Shown: in pieces, positions 44,821-53,623 of the stretch
Layout: each line of letters starts with the position of its first letter
Position numbering within the stretch: position 1 is the first letter of the stretch
DNA from: Corynebacterium singulare
GTDB lineage: Bacteria; Actinomycetota; Actinomycetes; Mycobacteriales; Mycobacteriaceae
Reading direction: 5' to 3'
DNA: 64,000 bases
NCBI RefSeq assembly: GCF_000833575.1
Contig: NZ_CP010827.1
Coordinates: forward strand, 372,001 to 436,000
Notes under the pieces: generated by a model
Databases searched by the model: none
What the model was told of the DNA's origin: nothing
What the model saw: only the letters and a program-made list of their open reading frames with translations
Program-made: the position numbers and the translations under genes

Positions 44821-45640
44821 GGCACTGTTGCAAATAGTCGGTGGTGATAAACTTATCATCCCCTTTTGCTGATGGAGCTGCACATGAACCCATTCAAAGG
44901 CCGGCATTTTCAGCGTGACATCATTCTGTGGGCCGTACGCTGGTACTGCAAATACGGCATCAGTTACCGTGAGCTGCAGGAGATGCTGGCTGAACGCGGA
45001 GTGAATGTCGATCACTCCACGATTTACCGCTGGGTTCAGCGTTATGCGCCTGAAATGGAAAAACGGCTGCGCTGGTACTGGCGTAACCCTTCCGATCTTT
45101 GCCCGTGGCACATGGATGAAACCTACGTGAAGGTCAATGGCCGCTGGGCGTATCTGTACCGGGCCGTCGACAGCCGGGGCCGCACTGTCGATTTTTATCT
45201 CTCCTCCCGTCGTAACAGCAAAGCTGCATACCGGTTTCTGGGTAAAATCCTCAACAACGTGAAGAAGTGGCAGATCCCGCGATTCATCAACACGGATAAA
45301 GCGCCCGCCTATGGTCGCGCGCTTGCTCTGCTCAAACGCGAAGGCCGGTGCCCGTCTGACGTTGAACACCGACAGATTAAGTACCGGAACAACGTGATTG
45401 AATGCGATCATGGCAAACTGAAACGGATAATCGGCGCCACGCTGGGATTTAAATCCATGAAGACGGCTTACGCCACCATCAAAGGTATTGAGGTGATGCG
45501 TGCACTACGCAAAGGCCAGGCCTCAGCATTTTATTATGGTGATCCCCTGGGCGAAATGCGCCTGGTAAGCAGAGTTTTTGAAATGTAAGGCCTTTGAATA
45601 AGACAAAAGGCTGCCTCATCGCTAACTTTGCAACAGTGCC
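44821..45640 (+). mobile_element. IS26, right copy (G184)
   Basis: 820 bp, intact ends, opposite orientation to the left copy. It encodes the Gly184 transposase, so the two copies are not recent duplicates without change. Confidence 0.94.
44884..45588 (+). CDS. tnpA: IS26 transposase (Gly184)
   Basis: 234 residues, same DDE motifs as the left copy, reading RIIGATLGF at 181-189. The codon is GGC here against AAC in the left copy, two adjacent base changes. Both genes are full length and probably active. Confidence 0.96.
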   Translation: MNPFKGRHFQRDIILWAVRWYCKYGISYRELQEMLAERGVNVDHSTIYRWVQRYAPEMEKRLRWYWRNPSDLCPWHMDETYVKVNGRWAYLYRAVDSRGRTVDFYLSSRRNSKAAYRFLGKILNNVKKWQIPRFINTDKAPAYGRALALLKREGRCPSDVEHRQIKYRNNVIECDHGKLKRIIGATLGFKSMKTAYATIKGIEVMRALRKGQASAFYYGDPLGEMRLVSRVFEM

Positions 45641-45941
45641 TCTGAGCGCCCTTTCCAGTCAGAACCCGCAGGCCGATCTTGCGGTCTGACAGCTCCTTCA
45701 CCGTGTTGACCAGATGGGCAAGCGATCGTCCGAGGCGATCGAGCTTCCAGACCACCAGCACATCGCCGTCACGCAATGACTTGAGGCAGGCAGTCAAGCC
45801 AGGGCGATCATCACGACCGCCGGAAGCAAGATCATCATAGATATTGTCCCGTTCGACACCTGCGGCGCGCAAGGCGTCGTGCTGCAGGTCGAGAGACTGC
45901 GAGCCATCGGCTTTGGAGACGCGGGCATATCCGATCAGCAT
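45641..45941 (-). pseudogene. tnpR resolvase, N-terminal fragment
   Basis: Encodes about 100 residues, MLIGYARVSKADGSQSLDLQ onward, with the catalytic Ser in ARVS and the LVVWKLDRLGRSL motif of serine resolvases, before the IS26 insertion. Rejoined across the 8-bp duplication with 42683-42996 it gives a complete TnpR. Without it, cointegrate resolution and tnpA repression should be lost. Confidence 0.92.
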
Positions 45942-46066
45942 GTATCACAAACGTTGGTTTGAGGCGGCGCTTCGGCCACGATTGCATTGACCTCTGGAAA
46001 TGTATCTCAACCAGCTTCATAAACAAAGCGTCTTGAACGCTATCAGATTTTGAAAAAGGAACATGT
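45942..46066. other. Tn5393 res/promoter region
   Basis: The 125-base gap between divergent tnpR and tnpA holds the resolution site and both promoters in Tn3-family elements. I could not define the subsites by eye. Confidence 0.5.
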
Positions 46067-48952
46067 ATGCCGCGTCGCGTCACTCTAACCGATCGGCAGA
46101 AAGACGCGCTGTTGCGCTTGCCGACTTCACAGACGGATTTGCTCAAGCACTATACGCTGAGTGATGAAGACTTTGGGCATATCAGGCTGCGTCGGCGCGC
46201 TCACAACAGGTTCGGCTTCGCCCTGCAATTGTGTGTCCTGCGCTATCCCGGCCGGGTGCTGGCTCCAGGCGAACTGATCCCTGCAGAGGTCATCGAATTT
46301 ATCGGAGCGCAGCTTGGCCTGGGTGCCGACGATCTCGTAGACTATGCTGCCCGCGAGGAAACACGGCACGAGCATCTTGCCGAGTTACGGGGGCTCTACG
46401 GCTTCCGCACCTTCTCCGGACGTGGTGCGAGCGAGCTGAAGGAATGGTTGTTCCGAGAAGCCGAGATGGCGGTGTCGAACGAGGATATCGCCCGTCGCTT
46501 CGTAGCCGAGTGCCGACGCACCCGCACTGTCCTTCCCGCGACATCCACGATCGAGCGGCTTTGTGCCGCGGCTCTCGTCGATGCCGAGCGACGCATCGAG
46601 ACGAGGATCGCCAGTCGGCTGCCTATGTCGATCCGAGAACAGTTGCTGGCATTGCTCGAGGAGACGGCTGATGATCGGGTGACCCGTTTTGTGTGGCTGC
46701 GCCAGTTCGAGCCTGGCTCGAACTCTTCGTCGGCCAACCGGCTGCTCGACCGGCTCGAATATCTGCAACGCGTCGATCTCCCCGAGGATCTGCTTGCCGG
46801 CGTTCCTGCCCATCGGGTGACTCGTCTGCGCAGGCAGGGTGAACGGTATTATGCCGACGGCATGCGCGATCTCCCGGAGGACAGGCGGCTTGCGATCTTG
46901 GCTGTTTGCGTCTCGGAATGGCAGGCGATGTTGGCCGACGCAGTGGTCGAAACCCACGACCGGATCGTCGGCCGTCTCTACCGTGCTTCGGAGCGTATTT
47001 GCCATGCAAAGGTCGCAGACGAAGCGGGGGTGGTGCGTGACACCCTGAAATCCTTCGCCGAGATCGGGGGCGCCCTGGTCGATGCACAGGATGATGGCCA
47101 GCCGCTGGGCGATGTCATCGCGAGTGGGTCAGGGTGGGACGGCTTAAAAACCCTTGTTGCAATGGCAACCAGGCTGACCGCCACCATGGCCGACGATCCG
47201 CTCAATCATGTGCTCGACGGTTATCACCGCTTCCGCCGATACGCTCCACGCATGTTGCGCCTGCTCGATCTGCGAGCTGCGCCCGTTGCACTGCCGCTTC
47301 TGGAAGCGGTGACGGCCCTTCGTACCGGTTTGAACGATGCCGCGATGACCAGCTTCTTGCGGCCCAGCTCGAAATGGCATCGCCACCTTCGGGCCCAGAG
47401 GGCTGGCGACGCTCGCCTATGGGAGATCGCGGTGCTGTTCCATCTGCGCGATGCGTTCCGCTCCGGAGATGTCTGGCTTACTAGGTCCCGGCGCTATGGC
47501 GATCTGAAACACGCACTCGTTCCGGCACAAGCCATCGCGGAAGGCGGTCGTCTCGCTGTGCCATTGCGGCCGGAGGAATGGCTGGCAGACCGGCAAGCTC
47601 GCCTCGACATGCGGTTGCGCGAGCTTGGCCGTGCCGCTCGCGCAGGCACGATCCCGGGCGGGTCGATTGAAAACGGCGTTCTGCATATCGAGAAACTCGA
47701 AGCCGCCGCGCCGACAGGCGCCGAAGATCTGGTGCTCGATCTCTACAAGCAGATCCCGCCCACGCGCATCACCGATCTCCTGCTGGAGGTGGATGCGGCG
47801 ACCGGCTTCACCGAAGCGTTCACCCATCTGCGCACAGGAGCACCCTGCGCTGACCGGATCGGGCTAATGAACGTTATCTTGGCGGAAGGGATCAACCTCG
47901 GCTTGCGCAAAATGGCGGATGCGACAAACACCCACACCTTCTGGGAATTGATCCGCATTGGACGGTGGCATGTCGAGGGCGAAGCCTATGACCGGGCGCT
48001 GGCCATGGTGGTCGAGGCACAGGCAGCGTTACCCATGGCCCGGTTCTGGGGCATGGGCACGTCGGCTTCGAGCGACGGACAGTTCTTCGTCGCTACAGAG
48101 CAAGGTGAGGCCATGAACCTGGTCAACGCGAAATATGGCAATACCCCGGGCCTGAAAGCCTATAGCCACGTCTCCGACCAATATGCGCCGTTCGCAACCC
48201 AGGTGATTCCTGCAACGGCAAGCGAAGCGCCTTACATCCTCGATGGCCTGCTGATGAACGATGCTGGACGCCATATCCGCGAGCAGTTCACCGACACGGG
48301 CGGCTTCACCGATCACGTCTTTGCCGCATGTGCCATTCTCGGCTACCGGTTCGCTCCGCGCATCCGCGACCTGCCATCCAAACGGCTCTACGCGTTCAAT
48401 CCGTCGGCCGCCCCGGCGCACCTGCGAGCGTTGATCGGCGGAAAGGTCAACCAAGCCATGATCGAGCGCAATTGGCCCGACATCCTGCGCATCGCCGCCA
48501 CCATTGCTGCCGGGACCGTCGCGCCAAGCCAGATTCTGCGGAAACTCGCCTCCTATCCGCGGCAGAACGAGCTCGCGACAGCCCTGCGGGAAGTCGGTCG
48601 CGTCGAGCGCACCCTGTTCATGATCGACTGGATTCTGGATGCCGAACTCCAACGGCGTGCCCAGATCGGGCTCAACAAAGGCGAAGCTCATCATGCGCTG
48701 AAGCGGGCAATCAGCTTCCACCGCCGCGGTGAAATCCGCGACCGTTCCGCCGAAGGCCAGCATTACCGCATCGCCGGCATGAATCTGCTCGCCGCCATCA
48801 TCATCTTCTGGAACACCATGAAGCTCGGCGAGGTCGTTGCAAACCAGAAACGCGATGGAAAGCTGCTATCGCCCGATCTCTTGGCCCATGTTTCGCCGCT
48901 CGGATGGGAACACATCAATCTCACCGGAGAATATCGCTGGCCAAAGCCTTAG
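46067..48952 (+). CDS. tnpA: Tn3-family transposase
   Basis: 961 residues, uninterrupted. N-terminal DNA-binding domain (MPRRVTLTDRQKDALLRLP), DDE core with GLRKMADATNTHTFWEL and GMGTSASSDGQFF regions, and C-terminal RRGEIRDRSAEGQHYRIAGMNLL typical of Tn3 transposases. Its stop lies inside the right terminal repeat. Intact tnpA with broken tnpR suggests transposition stalls at cointegrates. Confidence 0.96.
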   Translation: MPRRVTLTDRQKDALLRLPTSQTDLLKHYTLSDEDFGHIRLRRRAHNRFGFALQLCVLRYPGRVLAPGELIPAEVIEFIGAQLGLGADDLVDYAAREETRHEHLAELRGLYGFRTFSGRGASELKEWLFREAEMAVSNEDIARRFVAECRRTRTVLPATSTIERLCAAALVDAERRIETRIASRLPMSIREQLLALLEETADDRVTRFVWLRQFEPGSNSSSANRLLDRLEYLQRVDLPEDLLAGVPAHRVTRLRRQGERYYADGMRDLPEDRRLAILAVCVSEWQAMLADAVVETHDRIVGRLYRASERICHAKVADEAGVVRDTLKSFAEIGGALVDAQDDGQPLGDVIASGSGWDGLKTLVAMATRLTATMADDPLNHVLDGYHRFRRYAPRMLRLLDLRAAPVALPLLEAVTALRTGLNDAAMTSFLRPSSKWHRHLRAQRAGDARLWEIAVLFHLRDAFRSGDVWLTRSRRYGDLKHALVPAQAIAEGGRLAVPLRPEEWLADRQARLDMRLRELGRAARAGTIPGGSIENGVLHIEKLEAAAPTGAEDLVLDLYKQIPPTRITDLLLEVDAATGFTEAFTHLRTGAPCADRIGLMNVILAEGINLGLRKMADATNTHTFWELIRIGRWHVEGEAYDRALAMVVEAQAALPMARFWGMGTSASSDGQFFVATEQGEAMNLVNAKYGNTPGLKAYSHVSDQYAPFATQVIPATASEAPYILDGLLMNDAGRHIREQFTDTGGFTDHVFAACAILGYRFAPRIRDLPSKRLYAFNPSAAPAHLRALIGGKVNQAMIERNWPDILRIAATIAAGTVAPSQILRKLASYPRQNELATALREVGRVERTLFMIDWILDAELQRRAQIGLNKGEAHHALKRAISFHRRGEIRDRSAEGQHYRIAGMNLLAAIIIFWNTMKLGEVVANQKRDGKLLSPDLLAHVSPLGWEHINLTGEYRWPKP

Positions 48953-48985
48953 CGTAGGATTCCGCCCCCTCCCGCAAACGACCCC

Positions 48986-49882
48986 AAGATGTTCATGGTC
49001 TCCCCGATCACTGCCCGGAAATGGGCAGGCCGCTACCGGGAAGAGGGTGAGTTTGGGATGCAGGATCGCTCCAGCAAGCCGCACCGGATCCCAGGCAGGA
49101 CGCCCGAGCATGTCAAGAAGAAGATCATCAACCTGCGCTGGCGGCTTCGACTGGGGCCAGCCCAGATCGCTGCGCGACTTGGTCTCTCGACGTCGACTGT
49201 TCACGCGGTCCTCGTCCGTTGCCGCGTGAACCGCCTCTCGCATATCGATCGTGTCACTGGCGAGCCATTGCGGCGATATGAGCATCCTCATCCGGGATCG
49301 TTGATTCATGTCGATGTCACGAAGTTCGGCAACATCCCCGACGGCGGTGGACATCGTTACGTAGGTCGGCAGCAAGGCGCACGGAACAAGCTCGCGACTC
49401 CGGGATTACCACGAGGAAAAGATCACAAGCCGCGCACCGGGACGGCGTTCGTTCACACAGTCATCGACGACCACTCCCGCGTCGCATACGCAGAAATCTG
49501 GTCGGATGAGCAGGCGAGCACAGCGGTGGGAGTTCTCGAACGCGCCGTGGCCTGGTTCGCCGAACGAGGCGTGACCGTCGAGCGAGTCCTATCCGACAAC
49601 GGGTCGGCATACAGATCCCACGCATGGAGGGACTTCTGCGCTCGGCTCGGCATCCGACACAAGCGGACACGCCCCTACCGGCCGCAGACGAACGGGAAGA
49701 TCGAGCGATTCCACCGCACGCTCGGGGACGGCTGGGCCTATGCCAGGTTTTACGGTTCAGAGGCCGAACGACGCCTGGCGCTGCCCGGCTGGCTCCACTT
49801 CTACAACCACCACCGACACCACTCTGCGATTGGCGGCGTACCCTTCGACCGACTCAACAACGTCCCTGGACATCACAGCTAG
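48986..49882 (+). pseudogene. IS5564 transposase, C-terminal part
   Basis: An open frame of 297 codons from ATG 48989: helix-turn-helix (VSPITARKWAGRYREEG), rve core with HVDVTKFGN, TVIDDHSRVAYAE, VLSDNGSAYRS and NGKIERFHRTLGD, the IS481 DDE. The N-terminal 32 residues are at 40775. The final codons, Ser and TAG, lie beyond the terminal repeat in the target duplication, so the stop comes from the insertion site. Confidence 0.88.
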
Positions 49883-50273
49883 ATATATGCTTCCGGAGCA
49901 TATACTTTCCGGAAACCTACAGGTCAATCCGTGAAAATCCGCGATTCCGGACACACTTTTTGACCCTTAACCCGATTTTTGCGTTGCGATGGTCGGGGGA
50001 CTGGGTCCGGAACCCGCACCCCTAGGGCAGGCTCAGGTGGGGGATGTGTCACTTGAAACCGACCCCCAGGGGTTGAGACCCCGGAATTGATCTATCCACA
50101 CGAAATGTCCCTTAAGCCGGCGTGGCGCTTGTAGTGATTCCGAAATGCAACCTCTAGAAGGCTTAAAAACAACGAGTAAGCTGGCGATTTGTGTTGTTTG
50201 AGCGTTTCGGGTTAATCTTTTCAAGGCTTCAACGAGAGCACAGCGGAGATAATCCGTGACTCAAAGAGGCTGT

Positions 50274-50346
50274 GCCCCCTTAGCTCAGTCGGCAGAGCGT
50301 TTCCATGGTAAGGAAAAGGTCGACAGTTCGATTCTGTCAGGGGGCT
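50274..50346 (+). tRNA. tRNA-Thr (GGT)
   Basis: Acceptor GCCCCCT/AGGGGGC, D arm GCTCAGTCGGCAGAGC, anticodon loop ATGGTAA (GGT), T loop TTCGATT; CCA is encoded at 50347-50349. The 292 bases between the IS flank and this gene show only a promoter-like GATAAT near 50250. Confidence 0.95.
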
Positions 50347-50383
50347 CCATTCATGTTTCCAGACATGTCTGGGAAGTGAATAT

Positions 50384-50455
50384 GGCGGTGTAGCTCAGTG
50401 GTAGAGCAAGCGACTCATAATCGCTGTGTCGCGAGTTCAATTCTCGCCATCGCTA
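50384..50455 (+). tRNA. tRNA-Met (CAT), elongator type
   Basis: Acceptor GGCGGTG/CATCGCT with discriminator A, D arm GCTCAGTGGTAGAGC, anticodon loop CTCATAA, T loop TTCAATT. G1-T72 can wobble-pair, so the initiator-type mismatch is absent. No CCA encoded beyond CC. Confidence 0.92.
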
Positions 50456-50465
50456 CCGGGAAAGA

Positions 50466-50493
50466 AAAGCGCCCGCCCCGTGGGCGCTTTTTT
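50466..50493 (+). terminator. Intrinsic terminator after tRNA-Met
   Basis: AAAGCGCCC and GGGCGCTTT form a 9-bp stem with a 7-base loop and run into TTTTTT. It separates the Thr-Met pair from tRNA-Trp. Confidence 0.9.
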
Positions 50494-50584
50494 ACTACCG
50501 ACTCCCAGCCTTACACGGCAGGTGGTTTCCATGAAGGATCACCGTTCTGGTAGGGTTGTGCGTTGTCCCAAAAAGGACACGCAA

Positions 50585-50657
50585 AGGGGCGTGGCGCAAT
50601 TGGTAGCGCAACGGTCTCCAAAACCGTAGGTTGCAGGTTCGAGTCCTGTCGCCCCTG
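50585..50657 (+). tRNA. tRNA-Trp (CCA)
   Basis: Acceptor AGGGGCG/CGCCCCT with discriminator G, D arm GCGCAATTGGTAGCGC, anticodon loop CTCCAAA, T loop TTCGAGT; CCA encoded at 50658-50660. It precedes secE by 25 bases, the standard actinobacterial order. Confidence 0.96.
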
Positions 50658-50685
50658 CCACATCACTTCCAAGGAGGATCTCGCC

Positions 50686-51012
50686 GTGAGCGATGAAAAG
50701 CAGCCGAGCACCGGGGCCGCACGCCCAACCGGCAAGCGTCAGCTCTCTGGCGCAGCAACCACCTCTACTGAGTCCTACAACGACAAGCGCGTCGTGCGTG
50801 TCGAGGATAAGAAGGAAGAATCTGCTGGCGGCTCTGTGGCGTCCTTCCCGGGCGAGGTCGCTTCTGAAATCAAGAAGGTTGTCTGGCCTACCGGTAAGGA
50901 AATGGTCCAGTACGTTCTCGTGACCTTCGCCTTCCTCATTATTCTCACCGCGTTGGTGTGGGGCGTGGACACGCTTACCGGCCTCGGAGTTGAAGCAGTC
51001 CTCGCGCCTTAG
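50686..51012 (+). CDS. secE: Preprotein translocase subunit SecE
   Basis: 108 residues: a polar actinobacterial N-terminal extension (about 50 residues) then the SecE core EVASEIKKVVWPTGKEMVQY and a single membrane helix LVTFAFLIILTALVWGVDTL. GTG start with a perfect AAGGAGG. It clamps the SecY channel. Its transcript is closed by a terminator before nusG. Confidence 0.95.
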   Translation: MSDEKQPSTGAARPTGKRQLSGAATTSTESYNDKRVVRVEDKKEESAGGSVASFPGEVASEIKKVVWPTGKEMVQYVLVTFAFLIILTALVWGVDTLTGLGVEAVLAP

Positions 51013-51033
51013 TAGAATCACCTACATACTTTC

Positions 51034-51075
51034 ATCCCGCCGAATCCCACCTGGGGAACGGCGGGATACTTTTTG
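51034..51075 (+). terminator. Intrinsic terminator after secE
   Basis: ATCCCGCCG (51034-51042) and CGGCGGGAT (51059-51067) form a 9-bp stem, followed by ACTTTTTG. It implies that nusG has its own promoter. Confidence 0.85.
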
Positions 51076-51137
51076 CCCTAGCCACGCCGAGTACCCTGGT
51101 GGTGACTAGACGGATTAACACGAAGATGGAGCAGACA

Positions 51138-52106
51138 ATGAGCGACGAAACCACCGGCACTTCCCTTGAGCAGGCCATGATCGACAACGTCCAGGACCAA
51201 GCCTCCGAGGCTGTGGAAGCAGCCGAGGTTAATGCTGAGGAAACCGCTGATGCTGTAGCTACCTCCGAGGCCGCTGGCGCCTCTGAGGGTACTGACGCTG
51301 CTGCTGAGGAGCCGCAGGAACAGCAGGATGAGCTGTCCCCTGAGGAGAAGGAAGCCGCCGAGAAGGAGGCTGCGGCGAAGGCAGCGGAGGCCGCGCTGGG
51401 AGGCAGCGGTGAGGGCGAGGAGACGTCGGAAAGCGCATCTGCGGATACCGCCGCAGCAGATGCTGAGTACAAGACCCGCCTGCGTGCCTTTACCCGCGAG
51501 CTGAAGAAGCAGCCGGGCCAGTGGTACATCATTCAGTGCTACTCCGGCTACGAAAACAAGGTGAAGACCAACCTGGACATGCGTGCCCAGACCCTCGAGG
51601 TAGAGGACTCCATCTTCGACGTCGTCGTGCCAGTCGAGCAGGTGATTGAAAAGAAGGACGGCAAGAAGAAGGTTGTGAAGCGTAAGCTGCTGCCGGGTTA
51701 CGTGCTTGTGCGCATGGAGCTTAACGACGCCGCGTGGTCCGTCGTCCGCGATACCCCGGGCGTAACCTCCTTCGTGGGCAACGAAGGCAATGCTACTCCG
51801 GTGAAGATCCGCGATGTGGCCAAGTTCCTCATGCCGAACGATGCCACCGTGGATCCCGAGAGCTCGGCTGCTGATTCCGAAGGCGAGCAGGTCGTCGCTA
51901 TGCCGGAGAAGGAGGCCGCTAAGGCGTACGCCCACGACTTCGAGGTGGGCGAGGCAGTCACCATCCTGTCTGGTCCGCTGGCGTCGGTGTCCGCCACTAT
52001 TTCAGAAATCGACCCGGAAACCGGCAAGATGCAGGGCTTGGTGTCCATCTTTGGCCGCGAGACCCCGGTGGAGCTGTCCCCGACGGAGATCGAGCGCATC
52101 TCCTAA
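51138..52106 (+). CDS. nusG: Transcription termination/antitermination protein NusG
   Basis: 322 residues. About 130 N-terminal residues are acidic and Ala/Glu-rich, a common extension in actinobacterial NusG; the NGN domain begins QPGQWYIIQCYSGYENKVK, with GYVLVRMELND and the KOW domain at FEVGEAVTILSGPLASVSATI. It couples RNA polymerase with Rho or the ribosome. ATG 51138 is preferred (GGAG 8 bases upstream); 51126 is possible. Confidence 0.95.
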   Translation: MSDETTGTSLEQAMIDNVQDQASEAVEAAEVNAEETADAVATSEAAGASEGTDAAAEEPQEQQDELSPEEKEAAEKEAAAKAAEAALGGSGEGEETSESASADTAAADAEYKTRLRAFTRELKKQPGQWYIIQCYSGYENKVKTNLDMRAQTLEVEDSIFDVVVPVEQVIEKKDGKKKVVKRKLLPGYVLVRMELNDAAWSVVRDTPGVTSFVGNEGNATPVKIRDVAKFLMPNDATVDPESSAADSEGEQVVAMPEKEAAKAYAHDFEVGEAVTILSGPLASVSATISEIDPETGKMQGLVSIFGRETPVELSPTEIERIS

Positions 52107-52124
52107 AAAGCGATTTTGTGCTGG

Positions 52125-52162
52125 GCGCACGGTGTTCTAAACTTGAACGCCGTGCGCTTTTG
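52125..52162 (+). terminator. Intrinsic terminator after nusG
   Basis: GCGCACGG-T-GTTC pairs with GAAC-G-CCGTGCGC (52125-52157), followed by TTTT. Confidence 0.82.
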
Positions 52163-52272
52163 CGCATGTACATACGTTCATCCTCCGGTGGCCCACGCTG
52201 CGTGGGCATCCGGACGGGGTGCTGTTATTCATCGTGGCGGCACCTCGGTACCACGAGGAAAGAGGTAATTCG

Positions 52273-52716
52273 ATGGCTCCCAAGAAGAAGGTTACCGGCC
52301 TGATCAAGCTCCAGATCGAGGCAGGCGCTGCTAACCCGGCTCCGCCGGTTGGTCCGGCACTCGGTGCCCACGGCGTCAACATCATGGAGTTCTGCAAGGC
52401 CTACAACGCTGCGACCGAGTCCCAGCGCGGCAACGTCGTGCCGGTGGAAATCACCGTCTACGAGGACCGTTCCTTCGACTTCAAGCTGAAGACCCCGCCG
52501 GCAGCGAAGCTCCTGCTCAAGGCTGCGGGCATCAAGAAGGGCTCCGGCGTTCCGCACACCGACAAGGTCGGCTCCGTGACCTGGGATCAGTGCAAGGAGA
52601 TTGCACAGACCAAGTTCGAGGACCTCAACGCTCGTGACATCGACAACGGCGCCCGCATCATCGCTGGTACCGCTCGCTCCATGGGCATCACCGTTGACGG
52701 CATCCCGGCTAAGTAA
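52273..52716 (+). CDS. rplK: 50S ribosomal protein L11
   Basis: 147 residues: [20 protein letters not shown] and [19 protein letters not shown] at the N-terminus, and the RNA-binding C-terminal domain ending [10 protein letters not shown]. It binds 23S rRNA at the GTPase centre, with L10/L12. A GAGGTAA ribosome-binding site precedes the ATG at 52273. Confidence 0.97.
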   Translation: MAPKKKVTGLIKLQIEAGAANPAPPVGPALGAHGVNIMEFCKAYNAATESQRGNVVPVEITVYEDRSFDFKLKTPPAAKLLLKAAGIKKGSGVPHTDKVGSVTWDQCKEIAQTKFEDLNARDIDNGARIIAGTARSMGITVDGIPAK

Positions 52717-52730
52717 ATATCGCTTTTAAT

Positions 52731-52754
52731 GCGCACTACGTCCCCGTAGTGCGC
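52731..52754 (+). other. Strong hairpin between rplK and rplA
   Basis: GCGCACTACG (52731-52740) and CGTAGTGCGC (52745-52754) form a perfect 10-bp stem with a 4-base loop, without a T-tract. It may set rplK/rplA transcript ratios by processing or attenuation. Confidence 0.6.
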
Positions 52755-52815
52755 GTGGTAGGGCCAGCTACGGCCCGCTTCGACCACATCAATCCAAGAA
52801 AAGGAATTGCATCAT

Positions 52816-53520
52816 ATGAGCACCAAGTCCAAGGCATACAAGGCTGCCGCTGAGCTGGTAGACCGCTCCCGCCTCTACCGCCCGATCGAGGCCGCCAAGC
52901 TGGCCAAGGAGACCGCCTCCAAGAACTTCGACGCCACCGTAGACGTTGTCTTCCGTCTCGGCGTTGACCCGCGTAAGGCTGACCAGCTGGTTCGCGGTAC
53001 CGTTTCCCTGCCGAACGGCACCGGTAAGGACGTCCGCGTCGCCGTCTTCGCTGAGGGCGACAAGGCTGAGGAAGCTAAGGCTGCTGGCGCCGACATCGTT
53101 GGTACCGACGAGCTGATCACCGCCATCAACGAGGGCAACATCGATTTCGACGTTGCTATCGCTACCCCGGACCAGATGGCCAAGGTTGGCCGCGTTGCCC
53201 GCGTCTTGGGCCCGCGTGGTCTCATGCCGAACCCGAAGACCGGCACCGTCACCGCTGACGTGACCAAGGCTGTTGCTGACGTCAAGGGCGGTAAGATCTC
53301 GTTCCGCGTGGACAAGGCTTCCAACCTGCACGCCATCATCGGTAAGGCTTCCTTCGACGCTGAGAAGCTGGCTGAGAACTACGGCGCGCTGTACGACGAG
53401 ATCCTCCGTCTCAAGCCGGCCTCCGCCAAGGGCATCTACGCCAAGAAGATCACCATCTCCACCACTTCCGGTCCGGGCATCCCGGTCGACGCTTCCGTGG
53501 AGAAGAACTACACCGAGTAA
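52816..53520 (+). CDS. rplA: 50S ribosomal protein L1
   Basis: 234 residues: [20 protein letters not shown], the L1 signature region [21 protein letters not shown] and the [16 protein letters not shown]-terminus. It forms the mobile L1 stalk at the E site. ATG 52816 follows AAAGGAA. Ends before a clear terminator. Confidence 0.97.
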   Translation: MSTKSKAYKAAAELVDRSRLYRPIEAAKLAKETASKNFDATVDVVFRLGVDPRKADQLVRGTVSLPNGTGKDVRVAVFAEGDKAEEAKAAGADIVGTDELITAINEGNIDFDVAIATPDQMAKVGRVARVLGPRGLMPNPKTGTVTADVTKAVADVKGGKISFRVDKASNLHAIIGKASFDAEKLAENYGALYDEILRLKPASAKGIYAKKITISTTSGPGIPVDASVEKNYTE

Positions 53521-53549
53521 ATCGGTCTGGCGCATCGCGCTAATTGACA

Positions 53550-53586
53550 AAGGGCTTCGAGGTTTACCCTCGGAGCCCTTTTCCTT
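53550..53586 (+). terminator. Intrinsic terminator of rplKA
   Basis: AAGGGCT-T-CGAGG pairs with CCTCG-G-AGCCCTT (53550-53580), followed by TTTCC. The converging operon ends 44 bases later. Confidence 0.88.
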
Positions 53587-53623
53587 TGCCCAGCCAGTCC
53601 CGTGGAGATAGCGGCTGCGATCT

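Larger units (their letters stand above)
43005..45640. mobile_element. IS26-aph(3')-Ia-IS26 composite transposon
   Basis: Two 820-bp IS26 copies in inverted orientation (43005-43824, 44821-45640) enclose 996 bp with the kanamycin gene. An 8-bp duplication TCTGAGCG (42997-43004, 45641-45648) shows that the unit entered tnpR as a whole. It resembles Tn5715 of the C. striatum plasmid pTP10 and Tn4352-type units. Confidence 0.93.
40873..48985. mobile_element. Tn5393-type Tn3-family transposon
   Basis: Long terminal inverted repeats start GGGGTCGTTTGCGGGAG at both ends (about 81 bp, several mismatches at the left end), flanked by a 5-bp duplication AAGAT (40868-40872, 48986-48990). Order: strB, strA, tnpR (split), tnpA. 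Removing the IS26 composite and its 8-bp duplication leaves 5469 bp, one less than the 5470 bp I recall for Tn5393c, matching the single T lost in strA. Confidence 0.92.
39316..49877. mobile_element. cmx/IS5564 transposon (Tn5564-like), interrupted
   Basis: Perfect 22-bp terminal inverted repeats at 39316-39337 and 49856-49877 (beginning TGTGATGTCCAGGG), flanked by a 6-bp duplication GCTAGA (39310-39315, 49878-49883) inside IS1249. It carries cmx and an IS481-type transposase that is split by the Tn5393 derivative. Without that insert the unit is 2444 bp. Related to chloramphenicol transposon Tn5564 of C. striatum; the exact name needs a database check. Confidence 0.85.
38021..49973. mobile_element. 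IS1249 (IS256 family), split by nested insertions
   Basis: Terminal inverted repeats begin GGGTTAAGGGTCAAAA on both ends (25 of 27 matches) and the flanks are an 8-bp duplication GATTTTTG (38013-38020 and 49974-49981). Subtracting the cmx/IS5564 unit and one copy of its 6-bp duplication leaves 1385 bp, the length I recall for IS1249. IS1249 flanks the erm(X) transposon Tn5432 in corynebacteria; here it carries other cargo. The insertion destroys nothing because it lies behind the tRNA-Tyr terminator. Confidence 0.9.
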
